The notes under the pieces are model-generated. The model was not told the origin of the DNA. It ran no database searches and saw nothing but the letters and a program-made list of their open reading frames with translations. The translations under genes were made by a program, and so were the position numbers. Positions 34,324-46,133 of a stretch of 64,000 bases of DNA are shown here, in pieces. The stretch's first letter is position 1. Each line of letters begins with the position of its first letter. The DNA is from Trichoplax adhaerens. Lineage: Eukaryota; Placozoa; Uniplacotomia; Trichoplacea; Trichoplacidae. The stretch covers positions 2,034,106-2,098,105 of the forward strand of contig NW_002060950.1 in assembly GCF_000150275.1 (NCBI RefSeq), read 5' to 3'.

Positions 34324-35193
34324 GTTATCATTTCTCTAATAATAAGACTATAGTCGGAGAGTTTGGCACTAGTCAATAAAATAGTTGTTGGAGCTATCGT
34401 ACCACACTGCCAAGTTCATGACAGGGTAAACCACAAAAAACAAGCAACGGGCCATACAAATACAGTACTGTATTCTACATGTACATTATAGCCCGCTAAA
34501 CGGTAATACCGAATTGATTTAACTAGAATTTTTAACGATCTTTATAGAAGTAGAAGTCCTGTCTCGCTCGAATTCATATGGACTTGATCGAGCGTTCGCA
34601 GGAAAACCTACGTATAGCAATCTGTTAATGCAAAATATGGAAACTCTTCTATGACAATACCCAAGAAATTTTAGACGATACATTGATTGCAATCTACACC
34701 CTATTCAGTTGTCCAGTACTACAAAAACTATTCCCTTCTCACTGTATCTCAGCGTTATTGACAGTGCTACTGTAGAAAAGATAGTAATTTAAGCTGTACC
34801 CTGTAAATTCTTACCTGCTTGAAGTAGACGGAGGTGATGAACAGTAATGACGACTGCATTGTTTCCCAGGTGTATTGCATACCTTGGTAATGTTAATCTT
34901 GACGTAAACATAGATAGTAATTAATAAAATAATCCATCATAAGAATACACCCATGCTGGCAAAACAAGGATTTCTAAAATGGTCCAAAATTATTATCAAT
35001 CCTACGACTATGTATGCAACTTGACGTCTACATGGAGCTATCGAGAGTTCTTGATACTAACGATTTATCTAGCAAAGCAACACCAATATGGCAAGCTGTA
35101 TCACTAGAATATTACAACTACTCGTAAGCATAACCCTATACAATATCATTATGATGTAATAGCATGGATAACATAGCCAATCGCCAAGGCAAG

Positions 35194-35313
35194 ATGGCGC
35201 TCAACAAAACTCGTTGCCGATTTTTACGCCACACGCGTAATCCGATCGAAAAAGTACAAGGATCATCACACACTAATCCACTGCAATTAAAATTATTTCA
35301 TCGCCATCACTAA
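35194..35313 (+). CDS. Small open frame with YY1-like start context
   Basis: A 39-residue frame beginning in gcaagATGGCGctc, rich in Arg, Lys and His, ending TAA. The AAGATGGCG context matches the YY1 consensus, which in animals commonly overlaps promoters or start codons. No further exon was joined. It could be a real first exon, a microprotein, or only a promoter motif for the divergent IMMT gene 870 bp away. Confidence 0.2.
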   Translation: MALNKTRCRFLRHTRNPIEKVQGSSHTNPLQLKLFHRHH

Positions 35314-35774
35314 CTCACTATTACTTTACCTTGATTCTGTACTTTTCAGGCACTTGCCTAATGTTATGTACCGCTGATGATGTCCTGCGCCACATACCGA
35401 GTCAAGACTAGACAAGAAAAAAATTGGACTAATGGCGATCAGTTTCGTCTTCACTTCTCGGCCAACCACTTGTACAGTCTAGGCAGAGTAGGGCGACTGT
35501 TAGTCAGTAGCTCCAATCTATACCTACAGATAGTGGGTACAGTATGAAGTGGCTGCCGACCTATGGTCGCTAGACAGCACCCAAGTACAGTAAGCGAAGT
35601 ACAGTATAATATACTGTAAGATACAGGACATTGTATTGTAGGCTACAATATACACTGTATGGTGTGGAGAAGATATTGGAATCCTTAGCTGTACTCACTG
35701 CTATATACAGTATCATGCTTGCGATAACGATACAAGCACAGTATGAGGATGTAGACGTAAGCGAAATATATCCA

Positions 35775-35853
35775 ATTATGGTTGCAGCTGCCTTTTCGAC
35801 TTAGGAAGAAGCTGCAGAACTTTGCAAACTTCTTCCTCAAATCCAACCATAAT
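35775..35853. repeat. Nested inverted repeat (hairpin 1)
   Basis: Outer arms attatggtt (35775) and aaccataat (35845-35853); inner arms aggaagaag and cttcttcct are exact complements; inner loop contains ctgcag and tgca. Predicts an imperfect stem of about 79 nt. Confidence 0.7.
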
Positions 35854-35897
35854 GAATCATCGGTGAGAGTACTAGTAGTATAGTACTTGGTTTAGCC

Positions 35898-35942
35898 AGG
35901 GACTTCGTTGTAAGAGAAATTCTCTTATACGATCAAGTCCCT
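35898..35942. repeat. Near-perfect inverted repeat (hairpin 2)
   Basis: Arms agggacttcgttgtaagaga and ttctcttatacgatcaagtc with the closing ct pair almost completely with two small bulges and a minimal loop. Located 45 bp after hairpin 1. Confidence 0.75.
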
Positions 35943-37136
35943 CGTTCAGCACAGTATCGGACCTACAATGGATTTGGCTTCTATGTTAACTTCATTTCAG
36001 ATCGCTAGCACCATACCAGATGAAATAGTAAATAAATAAAATAAATAAATAAAAACAAGACAGACTTCTTACGATCATTGTGGCCCTTTATATTGTTTAA
36101 AGGAGAGATAGATATCGATATATTATTATAACTTTTATATCAGTGCTATTGCATTGCTACAGTATGTACAGTATAGAAGCATGCAATGAAAATGACTTCC
36201 ATCTTGAGCTACATATCAAGTAGCTCTAGTTTTGTCACCATGGTGCACAGCAGCAGCATCGTGTTACGACTAGCTTCGAGCAAACATTATTTCGATATGA
36301 TACCGTAATTTTGTCGAATACAAAACGGTAGAGAACTGTAGAAAGTATGCCTGTGCAAATACCAATATGTCAGTATTCGAACTTGGCTAATGTTGAGTAA
36401 ATGTTTCAATTTTACAAGTATTTTTACCTTTGACTATACTGTATGCGGCGATTGAAAGGTGAATTGATTGATATAGATTCAATTTATAAAAGGAACTCCT
36501 TCTAACTAATATTAAAAGATGGAGATTCGCTAGCATAATCCTATACTTAGACCGATTAGTCAGAAATTTTTTTATATAGCAGCGATCTTGTGAATATCAT
36601 TCATTTCGTTAAATATCTGAATTTTAAGAACAGTCACGCAGATTCCAATAGATACACTATTGTACAGTTTCATAGCTAATAAAGTTATACTATTACATTG
36701 CGACTGTCCATCTAATATTAAATTCCAGTAACATCGTTCTGATTTTTACGCTAGTTATTATGCAATCATACCACAACTATGGCATCGTAAGCCATAGCAG
36801 TTAAGTTTAGAACGAACTGTGGCATTCCGAGCCAAAAGTGCAGGCAAACCCGGGCGTATGCACATTTTCCACTATATTCTCATAGAACATGGGTAACTCG
36901 GCTATCCCTTCCATTCAAAGAATTTACAGTCCATGCTAAGAAATCAGAAAATTTACTACCAACGATTTTAAATAAACTAATTCTTTTAATTCGATAATAA
37001 ATTATACAATGCATTTGAGAATTGATATGGCATATGTTATATACCCAAGTATACATGTAAGTATCCCATAGTTTTGTTTTCCTAAACTGCCATTATGAAT
37101 TGAAATTATTGAACTCTATGCTAATACAGTAGTGAA

Positions 37137-40100
37137 TTAATCTACGACGTTGATAGTTTTTGTACATAAGACTCCACTGACATGTTTCTGGAAGATATTT
37201 TGACTACGATCAACTCTTAAATTCTTCCATTTTATCGTATCAATCTCATTGTCATCATTAGCCGGTATTCTCGTCCCTTCTTGTTGTCCACTACTGACAG
37301 AGCTAGCAACTGATCCACTCAAAGCACCACTTGCTGTCTCTACCTCCAGCGTTGTAGTCGGTTCTCGTTTTTCTGGTTGTTGCATTAGAATTTCAATTAC
37401 TCTCATGCACATTCTAATCGAAGGTAACTGTTCGATTTGTGCACGCACACTTGGATTCAATCCAGCATTTTCTTGCTTTAAATAGTATGGTACCGACATA
37501 AAATCGGCTTGTAGCTGCTTTGCTCCAGCAACGCTGCAACATAGAAGGTGAAATAAGCTAATTCTCCATAATTAGGTTAAAAAGTATACGTAGCATTACA
37601 GTTATTGATATCTAAGGTAAACCCTTAAAAGTTTCTAATAATTATAATTAATAGTTACAGCACTAGTATATTATTATGCTGGAGGTAAAATAACGGAATT
37701 ACCTGAATTTTATATCTTCCTTAAGAATGTAATTTGTCCATGAACTCATTACAGCCTCCACAGTTAAAGCTATCACATCATACTGATTTTCGTCGGTAAT
37801 CTTCTGCACACCTTGCACTACAGGCTTAACCGTGGTCTCCAATACAGAATCAACATATGTATTTGGCTTTACATTGTCTAATACAGAGATGAAATACAGA
37901 TTTTGAAAAATTAAATGAGGTAATACAAAAAAGTCCAACGCTTAACGAAGTCGTACTATCATTATGATAACCGTCAAAATATAAATTGCAGTATTTTAAA
38001 ACATATAAAGATGAATAATGTAGAAAGAACTGTTAAATGCACGCACACTCATATCTAAAATTATTCCACATCTAATAGGATTATATTTTAGCCGCTGTCA
38101 AAAAATGATTCCCAGATATAATAATACCTATGTGCCTGAGTCTCCACTTCTTCTGTTTCGGCATTACTTGTTCCCAAATTTCGGAAGTTAACTTATAACA
38201 ATCATTTTTATAATTTATATCCATTTTACTGGAGAAGGCCTGCAATTAATGTTGAGAATCATCTAATTGCTGACAACCTTAAATACGGATAAACAAAACT
38301 TATTGAACCTGTAAAGCAGCAAAATATTCTCGTGTAATGCATAGCAACCAAGTGCAGCGATCAGTTAACCAATTCTTATAATCGTAATTTGCAATGCTGC
38401 TACAAAGAGATTCACCAACATCAATGCAACTTTTTACGTCATCAAGAATAACTTTTAAATCAGATTTCCAAATAGCAACTAAATTTGGTAGATCCCAATT
38501 GGAAAAGTATCGACCGGCATCTCTTTGAAGCCAAATCAAAATAGAATTTATAGTAGCCACAAGGCGGCATAGAGTAGGATTGATTATGTTCAAGAAGTGC
38601 ACAACCGAATGATAGTTGTTTACGTTGGTCTCATCGGATTCAATAAAGGATGAAACAACCTATTTCAAATAATAGTAACTTTCCTCAATGAAATTAAGCT
38701 TCAAAAACTTTTAAAGCTAAAACTTATCAATTAATGATTTCAGTAATTTCTAGAATTCAGATGATTTTATACCGGCAAGTATGTCCTTAATGTTGACAAG
38801 ATGATGCTCAAAGGAACTTGAAACAATTTACACGTTGGAGTATTAATGTCATCAGAAGCTAGATTTCTTCTACAATTTTTATCCACCAATGACCCAGCAA
38901 CTGCTTGGAAATAAGCTATCAAGGTCATAGATATGTCAGTATTATTTAAAAAATTACTTTCACATCAAACATTTACGAATAGCCCTCATACATCTCTGAT
39001 ACAAGTTTGCAACAGTAAACTGACTGAAAGTAATCCAGAAATTTTAACAACAGAAATAAAAGCACTGTACGGTCTGTACCCTACCTTCATCCCATCGGTA
39101 TGACATATACAGTTGATGGATGAAAAATGACAAATCATGCAGCTGAAATGCTGTTCGAAGACTGGTACCAGCTTTGAATGATGATCAAAGAAAAAATGAT
39201 CATTTTAGAAATTGTAGGTATTTATCAAGTTATCAACGATGTATCGTAGTCTAAAGTACACTATTTGCTCTTTAACTTTTGTAATTTAGCACCTACTATT
39301 TAGCTTTAATTGAACTAGTGGCAGTTACTTTGATGCTGTAATTTATTGAGATAATAAATCTTTTACTTGATGCTTACCGATCTGATTAGGAACTTGTAAA
39401 ATCTCTATGAGTCTATTATAAGTACTTTCAGGTTGTATTATCAACGGTGATATATTCATTTTTAGTATTTTCTTCTTTGTAGTAATGGGAATTAGTGGTA
39501 ATTTACAGCAATAGCTGTGATAGTATAAAACCAGCTGTTGCCAGAGTAATGCCAGATAACTGTCATAGATTTCTTGTTTGCCCTCTTCCTTGATCGCGAT
39601 ATCACTCCAACTGACTTGTTTTTTCAATGGTGAATGAGAGGCATCATTAAAGCATTCCGTTTGGTTGACAATATTAGCATTAAAGACACCAGAATCACTC
39701 ATGCTTGAATCTGTTCGCCGGCGGTTTCGATATTTCCTTAATAACGTTGTTGAGGCTGCTAAAGAGGCTACTACCGTAGCACTGAATGATCTCTCCTTAT
39801 TAATTCCTTTAACCATAAAATTTTCATCATTGGGGATTACTTTACGATCTCCTTCCGCAAATAATCTAGCGTTACAATTACTATGTAAGTAGTCGTACCA
39901 CTGGTGAGCTCTACGACTAATGATCAGGCTTAAGACATCGCGTAAAGTAAACGATCTACCAATTTCAGTCATCCAGTGTAGAAATTTACCAGTCTTATAT
40001 TGGCTATCATTTGATACAAAGCGTCGATATCTTTTCACTAATCTATTAAACATTTCTACGCTTTGAAATAATAAATGCAGGCTTACAGAGCTAACTTCTT

Positions 40101-40704
40101 CGCTATCAACGTAGCCTAATATTTGTAATTTGATTTCAATAACTTTTCTTAGCCACCAAATGGTACGATTTCTAATAATTCGTAAAAGACTTTCTGTACT
40201 CTTTAACTCGTCAGTCAATAGCGGTAAATAATGATCCAGCCAACGATCTTCGCTAATTTTACCTTTAATAACTTGTATATGACATAAATGATCATGTGTA
40301 TTGGCTTCTTCACATAACAGTACACCGACATCGAAATGGCATTGGTCAAGCCAACTGCGGTCACTCTTCTTGAAAGAATTATCGATTTTTAATAATAACC
40401 GCAAGCTACTTTTGCCAATGGATTCGCATTCTCTCATGAATTTACTAGCAATCGATAAGTGGCTAGCACAAATCTTTTTAAATGTTAAGAAAGCCTTTCG
40501 CTTGCGTAGATTTTGCATCTTTTGATATTCCTCGCATAGCACTGGGGTCCTTCTGACATGGTAGAAGTAGCTTTGCTGGTAATTACTGGCAATGACATAT
40601 TTTTCGAAAGGTGTAATTTTTTGAAATGATTCGGATAAAGTTTCGATAGCTTTGTCAATACCACTGGTTTTTCCTTTTGATACAGATACTGAGCCTAACT
40701 CCAT
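37137..40704 (-). CDS. CCDC142: CCDC142-like protein
   Basis: Exons in coding order: 40704-39378, 39171-39085, 38915-38773, 38659-38309, 38239-38128, 37877-37703, 37533-37137. Phases join to about 863 aa; a 21-nt microexon near 39030 could also fit in phase between exons 2 and 3. The C-terminal half has the arrangement I associate with the CCDC142 family: a Trp-containing segment (EIWEQVMPKQKKWRLRH), a segment like YDVIALTVEAVMSSWTNYIL, then SVAGAKQLQADF, a leucine-rich stretch and IRMCMRVIEILMQQP. The N-terminal 440 residues are basic and helical (WWLRKVIEIKLQILGY) with a Ser-rich loop. Molecular function is not established for this family. ATG 40704 was chosen because the frame upstream has only non-ATG starts. 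Family assignment is from memory and moderate. Confidence 0.6.
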
Positions 40705-42035
40705 GATAACGCGTTGGTTGCAAGATTTCAATACTGCAGAATACTGTATGGAAGTCTGTGTGAGTAAATAAAAATAATATCAATTACGTATTCAATTAGA
40801 ATGATATACTAGATATTTGACGAGGCATCCTTAATCGTTCCCAGGTTAAGAAAGTGCTCGTACAGTCTCACTACCGTTGCTATGCCTTGCACTACTTCGT
40901 AAAGACTGCACAAAATTCAAGCCATCTATATTGAGAACATCCTGTGCGATGCCCTGTACATTGTACAGTCCATAACGCCATTTTTTCTCATTCTTACATG
41001 AAATTATACGCGTCGTTAATAACTAAAGATTATAGGCATTTACTTTATAACCAAATACATAAGCTACTTTTGCCGTATACTAATTATAAACGGCTACTTG
41101 AACTTGCCAATTCAGTACTGGATATCTTCCATGTCAAAATGAAAACAAATCATGCTTTTAACCAGCAGTTAATAATTTACAATACACACGATTGATACGA
41201 AGTGGAAGCAAGTTCAAGTACTGATTATTTATCTTGTGAAGCAGAAAATAGCATAAACTAGATTCAACTCAGTGTAGCAACTAAGAATGTGAAGTTCAAA
41301 CTCTCCAATATCAGCCATCAATATGTGAAAATTAATTGCATCGCATACGCATATATTGATTAATTAATTAATCACCATAACAGTAAAAACAGAGACTATT
41401 AGTTTTCATAACATTACACCATCATCGGTTAAGATAAGGCACACCCAGTACTTACTATCTAATATATCAGCCCATTTGCTATCAATCGACGGCTATTATG
41501 GCTTTCCAAATAGGAAGATCGATAATTATGCTGTATAATTATCTACTCATCGAATTGCAGCTACACCAGGCCTTCGCTTTTCCAAATGGATTTACTGATC
41601 CACCGCAGACACGAGTGATGAAATATTCTGTGTATATATTTGTGCTGCCATGGTACTGCCAGGCAAGACTGAACTACAGTCCAGTCAGAAGGGGTTACAG
41701 TGTACAGTACAGCACTTTACTGTACTTTGTATTGTATACTGTACGGTACTGTACCAAAGATCGGAACGGAAAGAGATTGCTCAATGGCTCATCTCTTTGT
41801 CTGCTGTGTCGGAACTCGGAAGTATATATTCAGTAGTTTACTGTGCCTTATGTTCAACCAATTGGCCAAAATACCAATAACTAAATTGGTAAGTGATCAA
41901 GCTTAGAAGAGATTATTATAAGATTCTATTTATAATCAGTAAAATATCCAAAGCAAGCTTAATCATCCTTATTTCTGAAATTAATAGAGTGAATCAAGTG
42001 TTTAAATAAAATTAGTCTCCTAAACTGTTGCCATT
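40705..42035. other. Interval between CCDC142-like gene and tRNA
   Basis: No supported gene. A ctgtacattgtacag palindrome lies at 40954-40968, 250 bp upstream of the CCDC142-like start. A denser GTAC-word cluster lies at 41696-41755. The 112-codon + frame over 41498-41836 is largely created by that cluster. Confidence 0.5.
41696..41755. repeat. GTAC-word cluster
   Basis: Cagtgtacagtacag, tttactgtacttt and tatactgtacggtactgtac words in 60 bp. Located 280 bp upstream of the initiator tRNA gene. Confidence 0.7.
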
Positions 42036-42107
42036 AGCAGAGTGGCGCAGCGGAAGCGTGCTGGGCCCATAACCCAGAGGTCGGTGGATCAAAGCCACCC
42101 TCTGCTA
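42036..42107 (+). tRNA. tRNA-iMet: Initiator tRNA-Met (CAT)
   Basis: Seventy-two bases that are nearly identical to the animal initiator: acceptor agcagag pairing with ctctgct, A1-U72 pair, D arm tggcgcagcggaagcg, anticodon stem with the three G-C pairs (gggcccataaccc), anticodon CAT, and an A54-containing T loop. No intron and no encoded CCA. Relative to the human sequence as I recall it, the T stem is ggtgg/ccacc (compensated pair changes) and the loop is atcaaag rather than atcgaaa. Confidence 0.97.
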
Positions 42108-42127
42108 ACCTGACGTAATGTCGGATA

Positions 42128-42138
42128 TTTTTTTTTTT
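42128..42138 (+). terminator. RNA polymerase III terminator
   Basis: Run of ten or more T on the coding strand about 20 bp after the tRNA 3' end, as expected for Pol III termination. Confidence 0.85.
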
Positions 42139-43742
42139 ATGCTATGAAGACATTTGTATATTTTTGCGAAATTGATAACAGTATAATTCAGTATTTTAGA
42201 ACGAGCAGGCAAACTAAATATAATTGACTGACATTCGGGTTAGTATTGCCTTCAATTCAACTAAATTATCAGTGATAGTAGCCGATACAAAGGATAAGTG
42301 AGATAAAAAATCTCGCAAAGTTTTATAAGTTTAGTATCAGCTGGAATATTATAATGATGTCTTAAGCTTATAAGGGATTGTACAACAAGGGATAGGATAA
42401 GAGCAAACGAAGGAATTTTAGAATTACCATTAATATGCTCGTAGTTATCCTGCACGTTAGGGAAGCTGGCAGTATGTCCCCGATAGAAAAAGTGATACAG
42501 AGTGAAGTGATAACAATAAGAACGTGAGCTAACATATGCAACTATACTAAGCACTTAATATGACATTGAATAGTATCGTCTGTTATTGACTATCATATTA
42601 CAGTGATAGGATAAGAATATAGTCACAGTACATACTGTACAGTACAAGTATATCATTATTAAGTAATTATACATGCTTAATCTTCTCTAGCTTCAGCCAA
42701 AGGGCAGTTATACGTACGTGTATATTGTATCAAAATTTATCGTTTTATGAATTGTTAAATATAATGGAAAAACTCTTATAATAATTATATAATTACACAA
42801 AGTTATCTGTTGCATGCAATAAATTGTATTATTTATACTGTATAATAGATGAACTGTTCGTAGTCCTAGTAGTACAGGCCTTTATTTAGTGCAATTCCAG
42901 TTTAAAGTTTTTATCATCTATTTATTAATTATTCTTTAGAATACATCTACACTCAATTAGAGCAATAATTTCCCCTAATATGGCTATATTATGTATTCAT
43001 ATCTGTCATAGAAGTATATGTACTATGATAAACATCTAAGTGTCGCTATGAGTGTTTAAATCGTTAATTTTAGAAATTAAATGATTTACTATATCAAGTA
43101 AGGCAATTTTAATTTAAATTACTGCAATAATACATATATGGTTAAAATATCTGCAATCTCCCATAATTTAACCGATACATGATATCATGTCAATTGCAAA
43201 TTTAACAACCAATTCAAATTTGCTAACGCAATACAATATTTTTTCCGTTATTTTATGGAAAGCGACTACTATTTTTCTCCAGGCAGTTCTTATTCATAAG
43301 AGTATACGCATAAATATGCCTGTCGCGAACAAGCATCATTATTATTAGTTAGAGAAGCTTATTATGCTGCAGGTTGCCATAGTAACCAGCTTGTTGTAAC
43401 GATGACCGACGTCATATTTCCTATTTTCTATATTGATATCTACGATAATTAATTGATAGCTGGGAACATGCTACATGAGAGTAATTAATCTTTACAATCG
43501 TAACCCGTTGATATTAGTAAAACAATAATTACAACAAAGTGATAGCGCTGTATTTTTAATAGAATTATTAGTTCTAAATTGACTTCCTTATTTTTAATTT
43601 GATATTACCATAGTCTGTCTAGAAGCTGATGTTTACCAACTTTAGGGCTTGAGAAACAGCTTCATCTAATACTCGCCCAATATCACACTCTTCGACATTA
43701 ATGCTTGTGTAGAGACCTTAACTGTATCGTTACCAGTAAAGT
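42139..43742. other. Non-coding interval upstream of LRP2BP
   Basis: No supported gene; only short minus frames. Contains one small GTAC-word cluster (acatactgtacagtac, about 42628-42644), 1.1 kb upstream of LRP2BP. Confidence 0.5.
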
Positions 43743-46133
43743 ATGGAAGGAATTGGAAGTGAGCCAATTCCGATAGTGTCTACTACGAAGACCGTTTCGG
43801 ACATTCTTTCCAATCATGATTCAGATTCTGAACCACAAACTGATGAAGTTGAAGAATACTTGAAAGAAAGAGCCGAACACAATTATCCACAGGCGCTATT
43901 TCAACTGGGCCATTTCTATTTTGAGCAGGAACGTTATGCTGAAGCCAAGATAATTTTTGAAAGAATACACGATAAAGACTATCAAGCGAAGTATTTGTTG
44001 GCAGTTATGCATTATGATGGAATTGGAACTGACGAAAATTATGTAAGACTATTAGATTAGAAGAGACACTTATATGCTTTAGAATTGATTATAAGACAAT
44101 CTTTATATTACATTTTCCTACGATATCCATCAATTTCGGGTGACATAAGGAATTTAGCTTTGCTGGATACTAGAGTTTGTTTGGAAGCAAAGTTAGACTT
44201 AATAGAGTTTGTTTCATAATAGGAACTTGGAATACAATACATGCGCGAGATAGCCACTGCAAAGAATAAAGGAATGTCTAATTTAATAGCAAGTGCGAAG
44301 TACAATCTTGGTAGGGCCTATTTTCAAGGATTTGGAGTCAAACAATCTAATGAAAAGGCAGAGAAATTATGGATACAAGCCGCTCAAGGAGATGACGAAG
44401 GAAGCGTTAAGGCTCAAGCTGCTTTAGGATTATTTTATTCTCAAGAAGAAAATGTAGATCTTGAAAAGGTCCTTATCTTATGACATTATTATATGACATG
44501 ATTGAGTTTTAGTTTTTCGTAATATAAAATAACGACGTAGTCAGGCAGTCACGATTTTTGTTGCTATACTACAGCAAACATTTAAACCTAGAAATTTACA
44601 TGCGCTTTTTCAATTTGTTTAATGTCTAGGCATTTTATTGGCATAAGATAGCTACAGCAAATGGGAGTTTAGAAAGTCAAGGTAATATAGAGGAAGGCTT
44701 TACCTATAGTTGCATAACGACAATTTCTCGTAAGCTTTAGCCTAACCTAGTTTTTTCTCTGGTTAGGAGCACTCGGAGCTATGTATTGGAAGGGCCAAGG
44801 TACAAAGCAAAACGTTGAAGCCGCACTCAACTGTTTTAAACAAGCTAGCGAAAGAGGAAATGTTTACGCGCAAGGATGTCTTGTAGCTCATTATTATACA
44901 AGGAAACTATACAAAAGAGCTGTCGAATTAGCTAAAACGTAAGATAACTTCTCTTATACGTGTTGCTTTCATGACCAATTATTCAATTAGCATTTAAATT
45001 GCTTAGTAACTTTATTTTTCCGTTAATATTCTGCCTGAATATAGTAGCATAGATTTACTACAGTATGTAATTTAATATTTTAAGTTATAAAGAGACTAAA
45101 TACAAAATGAAGGTCTATTACAGAATTTCATCCGCTACGTCTAGTGTAGTCTGAGAATTATAATATTATACTGTAGATCTAGTATTCTTCGAATTGTCGA
45201 TTGAACAAATAAATGGAGACGCTTATCATAGAAAAGCCGCTTGAGTGCTAATTCAGCTACATTACCAAAGTTTTATTATTGTGGTAAGCATCTTATTACT
45301 AAATTAATTAGGGTTACGACAAACGATGGCATTTTCGAAACAGCAAGATCCACTGATTGCCTACCAAGCTATATTATTAAAGGGATGGCAATGTCATGCT
45401 TTTATTATGCTCGCTGTCTTCAGAATGGCTTAGGGGCTACCAGGGATACTTCAGAGGCTAAGAAACTCTACTCAAAGGTAATCTTGCCGTAGATAACATG
45501 ATCAATAGGTAGTACGATTTTAAATCATCACAACTCTATAAGTACTATTTCCAACTCAATTACAATATGAATCTTTATCAGATTATACACGCATATAGTT
45601 AACATATTTAAAAATGTAGAAACTTTGACGTAGTCTAAATAAAACATATATATTGTAGCAGGAATTTAAACTTTAAAGATTTGCTAACTCTTTACGAGCA
45701 TTTTTTGGATGCAAATTTGCTACTTGTTATGTATCCATTAATATTATTATTTTGTACGATAGTTACTCCAAGAACAGCTGGTAAAAATTGATCTTTTATT
45801 TATTGACATGTGTTTATATGTTTCCACTAATAACATAACATGCCATCATCATATACGAACTTTATTAGCTATATTTAGGGTTATGATGTAGGCTATGTTA
45901 TTTTATATAGTAAAATCTTACACATCCATATTAAGAGTTACAGACGATTATATATTAATATTAAATATTACATACTCCTTTAATTCACCTTATAATTATA
46001 AATTACTTATTCTTACAATACTGTACACATCACTTCTAATATAATTTTTTATAAAATTTTGTATTAGGCCTGCAAGTATGACTTAGATGTGGTTGCCGCT
46101 CTTCAGCAAGATATGACTTTTGGATTCATATAG
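43743..46133 (+). CDS. LRP2BP: LRP2-binding protein (Sel1/TPR repeats)
   Basis: Six exons: 43743-44042, 44223-44468, 44630-44681, 44767-44938, 45312-45477, 46068-46133. All phases join to 333 aa (human 347). In vertebrates it binds the cytoplasmic tail of megalin/LRP2 and is taken to be an endocytic or ciliary scaffold. Seen: an acidic N-terminal segment, a TPR-like helix pair (YPQALFQLGHFYFEQERYAE), then successive Sel1 repeats with their A-x-x-x-L-G-x-x-Y pattern: AKYLLAVMHYDGIGT, AKYNLGRAYFQGFGV, AQAALGLFYSQ, GALGAMYWKGQGT, and a final FYYARCLQNGLGATRDTSEA. The C terminus is short and divergent. ATG 43743 gives an N terminus similar in length to the family. Family identity is strong; binding to a placozoan megalin is inference. 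Confidence 0.93.

Larger units (their letters stand above)
34324..37136. other. Intergenic region between IMMT and CCDC142-like gene
   Basis: Holds a short tacagtactgta palindrome at 34460-34486 (137 bp upstream of IMMT), a 39-codon frame with a CAAGATGGCG start at 35194, two strong adjacent inverted repeats at 35775-35942, further tactgta words at 35525-35720 and an (AAAT)n run at about 36030-36055. No complete gene was found. Confidence 0.5.

Noticed and set aside
39665-40525. Plus-strand frames of 74-75 codons
   Set aside because: Antisense of the large CCDC142-like exon.
41498-41906. Three overlapping + frames
   Set aside because: Two of the three begin in or around the GTAC cluster and none has exon-like splice sites or recognisable composition.
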